DNA of 5,818 nucleotides from Bacillota bacterium (GTDB taxonomy: Bacteria; Bacillota; Clostridia; Lachnospirales; Lachnospiraceae): assembly GCA_023428655.1 (NCBI GenBank), contig JAEYXC010000064.1:1-5818 (forward strand), in the 5' to 3' direction. This document shows positions 1 through 5,818 of this stretch, piece by piece (the stretch's first letter is position 1; every line of letters begins with the position of its first letter). A program made the position numbers and the translations under genes. Below the pieces are notes generated by a model, which was not told the DNA's origin, ran no database searches, and saw only the letters and a program-made list of their open reading frames with translations.

Positions 1-92
1 AGCCTGGTGGTCATCGGATATCCGGACTTCTTCTCATCTATGATTAATATGGTATCATCCATGATAATACCGTCTTCATAATCCTGGTACAT
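1..92 (-). CDS. N-terminal fragment of the third gene of the moxR-DUF58 operon, possibly a transglutaminase-like membrane protein
   Basis: Reading leftwards, an open frame of 30 codons starts with ATG at 92-90 and runs off the window edge. It begins MYQDYEDGII and contains a second in-frame ATG at codon 11. The TAG of the DUF58 gene lies in the same frame only 15 nt upstream and no GTG or TTG lies between, so translation cannot start earlier. A weak ribosome binding site (AAAGG) sits about 10 nt before the ATG. The visible residues are hydrophilic and acidic, then turn basic, and contain no domain I recognise. In many MoxR/DUF58 operons the next gene encodes a multi-pass protein with a transglutaminase-like domain. 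That identity here rests on gene order alone, because no diagnostic residue is inside the window. Confidence 0.6.
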   Translation of the reverse strand, partial: MYQDYEDGIIMDDTILIIDEKKSGYPMTTR

Positions 93-107
93 ACCAACAC
101 AACCTTT

Positions 108-1325
108 CTACTCAAGTCTTAATTGCTCCAGATCCCTCTTAACATGGTGAGCATCAATGGAAGTCAGTGTGACTCCGGTATCACCGTTACGACGAATTAT
201 CTCGTTGGGGAAATACTTTGTTCCCGGCTTATTATCGACCTCACCCAGAAAAATAATCTGTCTGTACATCGATTTCAATAGAGCGATCCCTTCCGTTCGC
301 TTTTTGGGTTGTTCCCCGGTAATAAAGATCAGATTCGAATATTGCTCCTTGGGATGCTCTGCTTCATAGGCGGCAATTGCATCGACTGAGGAAGAATACG
401 GTAACACATGCAATAAGCCGTCTATCGCCTCGAATAGGTCTTTCTCTTGAGTTATCCGAATTCTTCTGCTAAGACCGTGTTGTTCATCATACCAGGCAAA
501 ATAATGCATTTGACCGGACAGAAGAAAGGAATAGGATAAGGATAGTGCACATTCCAAAATAGAATCCATGAAAACCATCCGATTCATTTCAGCAGGAATG
601 CATAAATCAGCAAAGAGCAGAATGGAACAATTGAGGGGATCACTGAACTCCTTAATCATCAGCTGATTCTGTTTTCTACTGAGTTTCCAGTGGATTCTCT
701 GCTGCCTATCCCCTTCCCGATACTCTCTGATAGCAAATACCTCAGAAGGATCATCCCCACTCTTAATGGCAGAGTAATAATCACTCTCCACAATTCCTGT
801 ATGAAGACTGGAAAACAGTGTTTGAGGAAGTTCATAGTATATCGGAAGAACAGCCACTACCAGCTGGGTGTTTTTCTTCTTTCTCAAGGAGAACAGCTTA
901 AGATAATCATAGTTTCTTAGACTGTTTAAGGTTATCTCAAGATTACCGGCGTACTCCGAATAAAGATTACAGATAACGGAGGTCTTTGTATTGGCATCAA
1001 TACAGACCACGAAGCTCTTCTTATATTTCTGCGCTGAATAAGCATTCTTATAGGTCAAAGAAAGCTTAAGCTGGGATACCGGGAAAATGGTGGGATTATG
1101 AAGCTGGATGGAAACAGGAACTACCTCCCCCTTCTTAGCAACATGAATCACGGACACCAAATCCACCTTAAGCCTGCCGTATTGATAGCTGAGCAGGGCA
1201 AACAACAGGAAGGGAAGTGCTGCCAAGGTAAGAAAAATAATTCCCATATAATAAGTATTATATAAAATTGATAATAACCCAGTGGCTGCGAAGGCCACCA
1301 GATACTTTATTAAATTGCGCAGCAT
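108..1325 (-). CDS. DUF58 domain-containing membrane protein
   Basis: This 405-residue protein has two hydrophobic segments near its N-terminus (about residues 8-24 and 27-46), then a predicted beta-rich region (about 55-160), then the DUF58 core. The core signature is clear at about 196-227: an IREYREGD block, IHWKLSR, and an LMIKEF block. These match the family pattern in which a conserved R-E-Y..GD is followed by I.WK. After it, a hydrophobic strand ending in FAD (residue 240) starts what is a von Willebrand A-like fold in this family, but the metal-binding D-x-S-x-S motif is not intact. The gene follows moxR by 28 nt, and AGGTGG lies 4 nt before its ATG. DUF58 proteins are linked by gene order to MoxR ATPases; their biochemical role is poorly defined and has been tied to cell envelope or stress functions. 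Family assignment is strong, exact function unknown. Confidence 0.93.
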   Translation of the reverse strand: MLRNLIKYLVAFAATGLLSILYNTYYMGIIFLTLAALPFLLFALLSYQYGRLKVDLVSVIHVAKKGEVVPVSIQLHNPTIFPVSQLKLSLTYKNAYSAQKYKKSFVVCIDANTKTSVICNLYSEYAGNLEITLNSLRNYDYLKLFSLRKKKNTQLVVAVLPIYYELPQTLFSSLHTGIVESDYYSAIKSGDDPSEVFAIREYREGDRQQRIHWKLSRKQNQLMIKEFSDPLNCSILLFADLCIPAEMNRMVFMDSILECALSLSYSFLLSGQMHYFAWYDEQHGLSRRIRITQEKDLFEAIDGLLHVLPYSSSVDAIAAYEAEHPKEQYSNLIFITGEQPKKRTEGIALLKSMYRQIIFLGEVDNKPGTKYFPNEIIRRNGDTGVTLTSIDAHHVKRDLEQLRLE

Positions 1326-1353
1326 AAAGCCACCTGGCCTTTCTAATACATTG

Positions 1354-2307
1354 CTAGGATTCCTTTGTTAGGATTCTTGGAGCCTTTACTATACGAAGGA
1401 TGTCCTCCAGAAGGTTGTCCACCGTGACATTATTAACACGTGCCTTGGGCTTTAAGATCATTCGGTGAGCGGCTACATCCTTGAAGATATATTGCACATC
1501 CGAGGGAATCACGTAATCTCTACGATTCAGAAATGCAATTGCTTTAACAATATTCATCATTGCAAGGGAGCCTCTTGGACTAACTCCCAGCTCAATGAGT
1601 GGATTCTCTCTGGTCTGCTCTACTAAAAGGGTAATGTACTCATAGATCGAATCGTGGATAAATACCTCCTCCACCAGATTTTGCATCGTTATGATATCCT
1701 CCTTCTCCACTACCCTTACTACTTTATCCAGAGGATTGGAATTCTGACGCTCCTTCAAGATGCCTATCTCACTCTTTCTATCCGGATAACCCATGGAAAG
1801 TCGGACCATAAACCGATCCAACTGGGATTCGGGAAGCATCTGCGTTCCGATGGAGCCGATGGGATTCTGTGTTGCCATTACGACGAAGGGCTTGGGCACC
1901 TCTCTTGTCACGCTATCTACCGTTACCTTGCCTTCCTCCATAACCTCCAAAAGTGCCGATTGCGTTTTGGATGAGGTACGATTGATCTCATCTGCAAGAA
2001 ACAGATTACACATAATCGCTCCGGGCTTGTATTGATAACCGTCTCCATCCTTATTCAAAAGATGGAAGCCTACCACATCCGTCGGTAGCACATCCGGTGT
2101 AAACTGAAGACGATGATGCTCCAATGCCATTGCTTTGGAGAAAGCTAAAGCTAAGGTAGTCTTTCCAACACCGGGATAATCCTCCAGCAGGATATGACCC
2201 TTAGCTAAAATAGCAGTAAGTACCTTCTCTATTATAATCCTTTTGCCGATAACCACCTTGTTAACCTCTTCCATGATTTGTATTGCTTTTCCATTATAAG
2301 GGACCAT
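1354..2307 (-). CDS. MoxR-family AAA+ ATPase
   Basis: This 317-residue cytoplasmic ATPase is of normal MoxR length (roughly 310-330). Walker A is at 45-51 (PGVGKTT), Walker B at 102-107 (LFLADE, followed by INR), sensor 1 at 145-149 (ATQNP, with N148), an arginine finger in the LDRF block (R165), and sensor 2 in the GVSPRG block (R245). The C-terminal lid domain ends with the usual DVQ...AHR motif at about 270-282. All residues needed for ATP hydrolysis appear intact. MoxR proteins are thought to work as chaperones that mature or remodel partner proteins encoded next to them, here the DUF58 protein. The start ATG at 2307 is supported by a strong GGGAGGAG ribosome binding site at 2315-2322, 7 nt upstream. 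It is the first gene of the leftward operon and has its own promoter. Confidence 0.96.
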   Translation of the reverse strand: MVPYNGKAIQIMEEVNKVVIGKRIIIEKVLTAILAKGHILLEDYPGVGKTTLALAFSKAMALEHHRLQFTPDVLPTDVVGFHLLNKDGDGYQYKPGAIMCNLFLADEINRTSSKTQSALLEVMEEGKVTVDSVTREVPKPFVVMATQNPIGSIGTQMLPESQLDRFMVRLSMGYPDRKSEIGILKERQNSNPLDKVVRVVEKEDIITMQNLVEEVFIHDSIYEYITLLVEQTRENPLIELGVSPRGSLAMMNIVKAIAFLNRRDYVIPSDVQYIFKDVAAHRMILKPKARVNNVTVDNLLEDILRIVKAPRILTKES

Positions 2308-2372
2308 GCTTTATCTCCTCCCATCCAATCCGGTTTTATGAGTTCATTATATTTCGTAATAATTTCTCGTTT

Positions 2373-2400
2373 ATTATAACATATATTTACAAGAATTCAA
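2373..2400 (-). promoter_or_regulatory. Sigma-A-type promoter for the moxR operon
   Basis: On the minus strand TTGAAT (2400-2395) is followed after 16 nt by a perfect TATAAT (2378-2373). Transcription would begin near 2366, giving a leader of about 60 nt before the moxR ATG. It faces away from the plus-strand promoter at 2477-2504, and the two -35 boxes are separated by 76 nt. The call rests on sequence match only. Confidence 0.65.
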
Positions 2401-2476
2401 TGAACGAAAGCAATAATCCCAGATATTGTTTCTTCTGTTAATAATTCGAATATTTTGTGAACTGTAGGCTTATGTA

Positions 2477-2504
2477 TTGACTTATCCCATAAATCGTATA
2501 AAAT
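2477..2504 (+). promoter_or_regulatory. Sigma-A-type promoter for the SurA/PrsA-like gene
   Basis: TTGACT (2477-2482) is followed by a 16-nt spacer and TAAAAT (2499-2504) inside the stretch TATAAAAT. A TATAAA reading of the -10 box would give a short 14-nt spacer. Transcription would begin near 2511, about 27 nt before the GTG start. Sequence match only. Confidence 0.6.
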
Positions 2505-2524
2505 TATCTTCATGAGAATACTAT

Positions 2525-2530
2525 GGAGGT
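2525..2530 (+). promoter_or_regulatory. Ribosome binding site that fixes a GTG start
   Basis: GGAGGT lies 7 nt before the GTG at 2538, which is ideal spacing. The in-frame ATG at 2523 overlaps this site and has no ribosome binding site of its own, so the GTG is the likely start. Confidence 0.8.
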
Positions 2531-2537
2531 AGCAAAG

Positions 2538-3641
2538 GTGAACAAATCAAAAAGAATTAAAAGAGTCGAGACGGAAGTCGGTGTACATGACAAAAAAAAG
2601 GATAAGCTTATCAATTCAAAAGCGTTAGCAATCGCGTCCATCGTGTTTGTTGTCATTCTGATCGGTGCATTGGTTTTTGATCAGCTATACAAGAGTACAC
2701 TGCTTACAATTGATGGTAAGAAATATCATTTAGACGATTTATCTTATTATATTTACAACACGGAATATCAGTATAATTATTATGACCAGATGTTCGGTGG
2801 AGGCGGTACTTATTGGAATATGTCCGCCGATGAAAGTGGCAGAACCATGAGAGATATTGCAAAGGAGGAGGCTATCGATACAGCAATATACAACGAGATC
2901 CTCTATAGCGAAGCAGTAGCTGAGGGCTATACTCTTACAGAGGAGGAGAAGACCACCATCGAGACGAATGTTACCAGTATGATGGACACAATGTCCCCGG
3001 GAACCATTCGAAATGCTGATTTCACCAAGGAATCCCTCACTGAATCCCTTGGTAAGACAACCTTAGTTGCAAGATATCGTCAGGACAAGATTGATGCTCT
3101 GGATATTGATGACGAAGGCATTACTGCCGGTATTTCCCGTGAAGAGTACAGACAATATGATATTGAATATCTCTTTGCTTCTAAGAAGACTACGGATGTA
3201 CAGGGCAATTCCATCGATAAGACCTCAGATGATCAAGCGGCCGCACTAGCCGCACTGAATACTTATTATGATAAAGCAAAGACCACAGAGGATTGGTCCA
3301 CACTGATCCCTGAGGAAGAGAAGCTGGTAACCTATCGTACGGATAACTTCACCCCTTCCGACACGACCTTTGAGGATGACTTCAAGGCACAGATTATGGC
3401 TATGGAGAATGATGCTGTTGGTGAGGTATATGAAACCGATACCGGTTATTATTTGGTTCGTATGATCAACAATAACTCCTCTGAAAGCTATGACACCGCG
3501 GTAAATAACGCAATTACTGAGGCTGAAAACGAAGGCTTTAATGAATTATACGATGAAATCCTTACTAAGCATGAATACCTAATCAATGATTCAGCTCTGA
3601 AATCCTTAACAATGGGAAACATAACCTTATCCCAATATTAA
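2538..3641 (+). CDS. Membrane-anchored SurA/PrsA-like foldase with a degenerate parvulin domain
   Basis: From the GTG start this is a 367-residue protein. A highly basic N-terminus (1-28) is followed by one membrane segment (about 29-50). There is no lipobox cysteine, so it is probably an uncleaved signal anchor with the rest outside the membrane, unlike the lipoprotein PrsA. Residues 55-185 form a helical, acidic SurA-N-like region. Residues 207-310 follow the parvulin layout: a strand at IEYLF, a helix rich in Ala/Leu (231-247), a W-S-x-L block near 253, a Gly-Glu-Val turn (295-297) and the closing strand TGYYLVRM (302-309). The two histidines usual in the first and last strands are tyrosines here (Y211 and Y305), so isomerase activity is doubtful and a chaperone role is more likely. 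It appears to be transcribed alone from the promoter at 2477. The fold family is fairly sure; the substrate is unknown. Confidence 0.8.
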   Translation: MNKSKRIKRVETEVGVHDKKKDKLINSKALAIASIVFVVILIGALVFDQLYKSTLLTIDGKKYHLDDLSYYIYNTEYQYNYYDQMFGGGGTYWNMSADESGRTMRDIAKEEAIDTAIYNEILYSEAVAEGYTLTEEEKTTIETNVTSMMDTMSPGTIRNADFTKESLTESLGKTTLVARYRQDKIDALDIDDEGITAGISREEYRQYDIEYLFASKKTTDVQGNSIDKTSDDQAAALAALNTYYDKAKTTEDWSTLIPEEEKLVTYRTDNFTPSDTTFEDDFKAQIMAMENDAVGEVYETDTGYYLVRMINNNSSESYDTAVNNAITEAENEGFNELYDEILTKHEYLINDSALKSLTMGNITLSQY

Positions 3642-3649
3642 TATAAGGA

Positions 3650-3693
3650 CCTTGTTCCAATGATAATGCCCCGTCTTTATTCATAGGACAAGG
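3650..3693 (+). terminator. Imperfect long hairpin after the foldase gene, possible terminator
   Basis: Arms at 3650-3666 and 3677-3693 pair around a 10-nt loop. The pairing includes CCTTGT with ACAAGG, CC with GG, ATG with CAT and ATAA with TTAT. Two single-base bulges and one A-A mismatch interrupt it. It begins 8 nt after the stop codon, as expected for a terminator, but no run of T follows directly; the nearest T-rich stretch starts near 3712. It could be a weak terminator, an mRNA 3'-end stabiliser or a decayed repeat. Confidence 0.4.
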
Positions 3694-3825
3694 GTTGCAT
3701 AAATCCGTATATTATTTTCCTTTCTTGCAATAATAAAGTTAAGATTAGAGTGTCATGATGACCTAGCCCTATTCACAAAAAAAGGCTTGATACTCCGATC
3801 ATTTAACACGAGAAAGGAGATAGCT

Positions 3826-3987
3826 ATGGAACAGAATAAAAGCAACAGCAGCACTAAGAACAGCACCTCGAATTCCGGCAAAAACAATTCCGGTAATTCA
3901 AGCAAGAATCAATCCGGCGGCTCCATGAAGGATACTACTCATATGCCGGACAATAGACCAGCACGTAGTGGACCCGGAGGATCATAG
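3826..3987 (+). CDS. Small basic Ser/Asn/Gly-rich protein (53 aa), unknown function
   Basis: A complete 53-residue frame starts at ATG 3826, with AAGGAG (3814-3819) 6 nt upstream; an in-frame TTG at 3787 lacks such a site. The product has 13 Ser and 9 Asn, with Gly and Lys making up much of the rest, no hydrophobic segment, and an estimated net charge of about +4. A 15-nt period is visible where AATTCCGG recurs at 3871 and 3886, encoding a short Asn-Ser-Gly repeat. The last 14 residues are different in character: HMPDNRPARSGPGG then Ser. The composition and size recall minor small acid-soluble spore proteins or other disordered small proteins of spore formers, but I recognise no defining motif, so that is only a suggestion. 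It stands alone, with a terminator 84 nt downstream. That it is translated is likely because of the ribosome binding site. Confidence 0.65.
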   Translation: MEQNKSNSSTKNSTSNSGKNNSGNSSKNQSGGSMKDTTHMPDNRPARSGPGGS

Positions 3988-4071
3988 GAACAAGAGATCA
4001 TCATACCACAGAAAGCACGCTGTACGAATCTCATAAGTTTGCGTGAACATTCGCATATAAGACAAATTGAT

Positions 4072-4115
4072 ATAGCGCCTAAATTCCCATAATGAGGGAA
4101 ATTAGGCGCTATTTT
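4072..4115 (+). terminator. Rho-independent terminator
   Basis: Two 17-nt arms (4072-4088 and 4096-4112) pair with a single A-A mismatch around a 7-nt loop (ATAATGA). The inner stem is closed by CCC/GGG and the outer part carries GCGCC/GGCGC. TTTT overlaps and follows the right arm (4112-4115). It ends transcription from the small-protein gene and insulates trkA. The remaining sequence between 3988 and 4071 holds nothing I can identify. Confidence 0.85.
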
Positions 4116-4152
4116 ACAGGCTTATTTACACAGTAGAATTTTTTACATTATG

Positions 4153-4161
4153 TGATATAAT
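4153..4161 (+). promoter_or_regulatory. Extended -10 promoter of trkA-trkH
   Basis: TG, one base, then a perfect TATAAT (4156-4161) form an extended -10 element. The hexamer 17 nt upstream (4133-4138, GTAGAA) is a poor -35 box, which fits reliance on the extended -10. Transcription would begin near 4168, about 10 nt before the ribosome binding site at 4178-4184. Confidence 0.6.
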
Positions 4162-4174
4162 ATGTGTATTATAT
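4155..4174. repeat. Perfect 8-bp inverted repeat overlapping the trkA -10 box
   Basis: ATATAATA (4155-4162) and TATTATAT (4167-4174) are exact reverse complements separated by TGTG. The repeat covers the -10 box and the likely transcription start, a typical operator position. Being wholly A/T in the arms, it could also arise by chance, and no regulator is encoded nearby in this window. Confidence 0.5.
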
Positions 4175-4189
4175 TGCAAAGGAGTAATA

Positions 4190-4216
4190 TTAATGAAGCC
4201 GGACAGGCCTCATTAA
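4190..4216 (+). promoter_or_regulatory. trkA: Leader hairpin between the ribosome binding site and trkA start
   Basis: Arms TTAATGAAGCC (4190-4200) and GGCCTCATTAA (4206-4216) pair at 10 of 11 positions (one A-C mismatch) around the loop GGACA. The only strong ribosome binding site, AAAGGAG at 4178-4184, lies 5 nt before the hairpin, and the trkA ATG at 4218 lies 1 nt after it. Linear distance between site and start is 33 nt, far too long. Skipping the 27-nt hairpin leaves about 6 nt, close to ideal. Function is inferred from geometry. Confidence 0.5.
4193..4216 (+). CDS. Possible 7-codon leader peptide upstream of trkA
   Basis: ATG at 4193 is 8 nt after AAAGGAG (4178-4184) and opens a frame encoding MKPDRPH, ending in TAA at 4214-4216. 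The stop is separated from the trkA ATG at 4218 by one A, in a different frame, so ribosomes finishing here could restart on trkA. The peptide shows no attenuator-like codon run, although it contains two prolines. Start and stop codons lie in opposite arms of the leader hairpin. It competes with the hairpin-bypass explanation, and translation is unproven. Confidence 0.4.
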   Translation: MKPDRPH

Positions 4217-4217
4217 A

Positions 4218-5585
4218 ATGTATTGTAAAATGCGAATACTTATTATAGGCTGCGGCAAGGTGGGTACTACCCTGGCGGAACAGCTGGATCAAGAAGGCCA
4301 TGATATCATTGTGATCGATCATAAAGCTACCGCGATACACAATGTAATTGATACTCTCGACGTTTTAGGTGTCGTTGGCAACGGCGCAAGCTATCATGTA
4401 CAATTGGAGGCCGGTATCGAGACAACGGATATTCTCATCGCTGTAACCGGCTCGGATGAAATCAATATGCTATGCTGTCTGATCGCGAAAAAGGCCAGTC
4501 GGTGCCATACCATTGCCCGCGTACGAAACCCTCAGTATAACGAAGAAATTGATTTTATCAAGGATGAGCTTGGCATCTCCATGACGATTAATCCGGAGCT
4601 AGAATCAGCCTTAGAGATGGCGCGACTCATTCGACTTCCCTCCGCTATCAAGATTGAAACCTTTGCCAAGGGAAGGGTGGAGCTTTTACAATGTCAGATA
4701 CCTAGCAACTCCATTCTGAATAATATGCAGATTAAAAGCATTGCGTCCCAGACTCATTGTAAGGTTCTGGTTTGTGCCGTGGAACGGGGCGAGGATATTT
4801 TTATCCCCTCCGGTGATTTCATTCTGCAGTCCTTTGATAAGATATCAATCATAACCTTGCAAAAAACAGCACCGGAGTTCTTTACAAAAATCGGACTTCC
4901 CCCCTCCCATATCAAAAGTATTATGATTGTCGGCGGAGGAATGATAGCCAGCTACATAGGAAGCCGTTTTGCCGGTACGGATGTTCAGGTAAAGATTGTA
5001 GAACAGAGCAGGGAGCGCTGTGAGGAGCTAAGCACAGCATTACCGGACAGCCTCATCATTCATGCCAACGGCTCCGATAATAATGTACTGATCGAGGAGG
5101 GCATTGATTCCACCGATGCCTTTGCATCCCTAACGAACCTGGATGAGGAGAATATTCTACTCTCACTATACGCCCATAAGAGATGTAATGCCAAGATATT
5201 TACCAAGATAACCAGAGTAACCTTTGATGATATCATTCACGAGATGAATCTGGGAGTTGTACTGAATCCCAAGCTCCTTACTGCGGATCGTATCATCCAG
5301 TATGTACGTGCAAAACAGAATTCTTTGGGAAGTAATGTTGAGACCCTATATAAATTAGTCGGAAACAAGGTTGAGGCCATGGAATTTCGAGTGAAAAGCG
5401 GTGATAAAAATGTAGGTATCCCGTTGGAGCAGCTAAGAACCAAAGAGAACACCTTAGTCGGCTGTATTAATCGTAAAGGTAAGATCATCATTCCCAATGG
5501 TAAGGATAGCTTCCAGGTTGGTGATACGGTTATTATAGTAACTACATCCTTCGGTCTGAATGATCTTAGCGAAATTTTCGAATAG
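4218..5585 (+). CDS. trkA: TrkA, NAD-binding regulatory subunit of Trk potassium uptake
   Basis: TrkA is the cytoplasmic peripheral subunit that binds nucleotides and gates the TrkH potassium channel. This 455-residue product has the full two-unit RCK layout. The first Rossmann motif is GCGKVG (11-16) with acidic D34 ending the second strand (IVID), continuing to about 125. The first RCK-C/TrkA-C part is about 140-220. The second Rossmann unit starts at IMIVGGG (235-241), with E262 as the acidic residue; its glycine motif ends in Ala (A244) rather than Gly. The second TrkA-C part is about 375-453. Typical family members begin at the methionine equivalent to residue 5 (MRILIIG, ATG at 4230), but neither ATG has a strong ribosome binding site directly before it. 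ATG 4218 is chosen because it abuts the leader stop and hairpin. trkH follows after 9 nt, so the two form an operon. Confidence 0.95.
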   Translation: MYCKMRILIIGCGKVGTTLAEQLDQEGHDIIVIDHKATAIHNVIDTLDVLGVVGNGASYHVQLEAGIETTDILIAVTGSDEINMLCCLIAKKASRCHTIARVRNPQYNEEIDFIKDELGISMTINPELESALEMARLIRLPSAIKIETFAKGRVELLQCQIPSNSILNNMQIKSIASQTHCKVLVCAVERGEDIFIPSGDFILQSFDKISIITLQKTAPEFFTKIGLPPSHIKSIMIVGGGMIASYIGSRFAGTDVQVKIVEQSRERCEELSTALPDSLIIHANGSDNNVLIEEGIDSTDAFASLTNLDEENILLSLYAHKRCNAKIFTKITRVTFDDIIHEMNLGVVLNPKLLTADRIIQYVRAKQNSLGSNVETLYKLVGNKVEAMEFRVKSGDKNVGIPLEQLRTKENTLVGCINRKGKIIIPNGKDSFQVGDTVIIVTTSFGLNDLSEIFE

Positions 5586-5594
5586 AGGCGCCCT

Positions 5595-5818
5595 ATGAAT
5601 AAGTCAATTATTTTACATATTATCGGATGGATTCTTACAATTGAAGCTCTGTTTATGGTACTACCCTGTATTGTTGCTATCATCTATCAGGAGCAAAGCG
5701 GTTATTCCTTCCTGATCACCATGCTTGTCAGTTTAGTAATCGGTGTTCCCCTTATAGTTATAAAGCCAAAGAGCCATGTCTACTTTGCAAAAGAGGGGTT
5801 TATCTCAGTTGCCCTTGG
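5595..5818 (+). CDS. trkH: TrkH-family potassium uptake membrane subunit, N-terminal part
   Basis: The frame opens at ATG 5595 and runs off the right edge after 74 complete codons. AGAGG (5584-5588) overlaps the trkA stop and lies 6 nt before the ATG, so translation is probably coupled to trkA. Two membrane segments are visible (about residues 5-30 and 38-56), with the family-typical start pattern of I.GWIL..EA followed by a proline-containing helix. After these comes a short basic loop (KPKSH) and then FAKEGFISVAL, matching the conserved [KR]EGF..VAL block that precedes the first pore region in TrkH/TrkG proteins. The pore loops and selectivity-filter glycines lie beyond the window. TrkH forms the membrane potassium-conducting subunit controlled by TrkA. 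Assignment is supported both by the sequence and by its neighbour. Confidence 0.88.
   Translation, partial: MNKSIILHIIGWILTIEALFMVLPCIVAIIYQEQSGYSFLITMLVSLVIGVPLIVIKPKSHVYFAKEGFISVAL

Noticed and set aside
157..920. Plus-strand open frames of 70-76 codons inside the DUF58 gene
   Set aside because: They are antisense to a clear DUF58 coding sequence and show no recognisable motif.
1654..2035. Two overlapping plus-strand open frames of 80-106 codons
   Set aside because: Both are antisense to the moxR gene, whose catalytic motifs are fully conserved in the other strand; no family features are seen in the antisense products.
2444..2451. Palindrome ATTCGAAT between the divergent promoters
   Set aside because: It is only 8 bp, does not extend, and lies outside both promoter cores, so chance is an adequate explanation.
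2523..2537. Upstream in-frame ATG giving five more residues to the foldase
   Set aside because: This ATG overlaps the GGAGGT ribosome binding site itself and has none of its own; the GTG at 2538 has ideal spacing.
3707..3735. GTATA followed after 16 nt by CAATAATA, resembling a sporulation sigma promoter for the small protein
   Set aside because: The -10 match is loose and the region is AT-rich, so it cannot be told from chance by eye; it was not listed as a promoter.
3787..3825. TTG start extending the small protein by 13 residues
   Set aside because: No ribosome binding site precedes the TTG, whereas ATG 3826 has AAGGAG 6 nt upstream. The extension contains that site.
4175..4217. A metabolite or c-di-AMP riboswitch controlling potassium uptake
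   Set aside because: The likely transcript leader is only about 50 nt and holds one simple hairpin, too short for the known potassium-related riboswitch classes.
5237..5683. 148-residue open frame on the minus strand
   Set aside because: It lies almost wholly antisense to trkA and overlaps the start of trkH. It matches no family I recognise and is best explained as a shadow of these genes.

Overview
The window looks like chromosomal DNA from a low-to-moderate GC, Gram-positive anaerobe of the Clostridia, most likely Lachnospiraceae or a close relative. This is an inference from strong GGAGG-type ribosome binding sites, AT-rich sigma-A-type promoters, a GTG start, and protein families typical of that group. 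No rRNA, tRNA, CRISPR array, insertion sequence or phage gene is visible.

Left part (1-2307, minus strand): an operon reading leftwards, moxR-type AAA+ ATPase, then a DUF58 membrane protein, then the first 30 codons of a third gene cut by the window edge. This MoxR/DUF58 order is a widespread bacterial module in which a MoxR ATPase is thought to act as a chaperone or remodeller together with DUF58 and often a transglutaminase-like membrane protein. A good promoter for the operon lies at 2373-2400.

Middle (2308-4150): a divergent intergenic region with back-to-back promoters. It is followed on the plus strand by a membrane-anchored, extracytoplasmic SurA/PrsA-like foldase whose parvulin domain lacks both usual histidines. 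Next come an imperfect hairpin and a 53-residue Ser/Asn/Gly-rich basic protein with its own strong ribosome binding site. A strong stem-loop terminator at 4072-4115 closes this part.

Right part (4151-5818, plus strand): the trkA-trkH potassium uptake operon. TrkA is a complete two-RCK-unit regulatory subunit. TrkH is present only as its first 74 codons. The leader of trkA is the most unusual thing here. The only good ribosome binding site is 33 nt from the trkA start. It is followed by a 7-codon reading frame that lies wholly inside a hairpin and ends one base before the trkA ATG. Folding would bring the ribosome binding site to about 6 nt from the trkA start. A perfect 8-bp inverted repeat also overlaps the presumed -10 box.

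I do not see a clearly new multi-gene system. The gene content is ordinary, and the points worth a second look are the trkA leader, the degenerate parvulin domain and the small basic protein.
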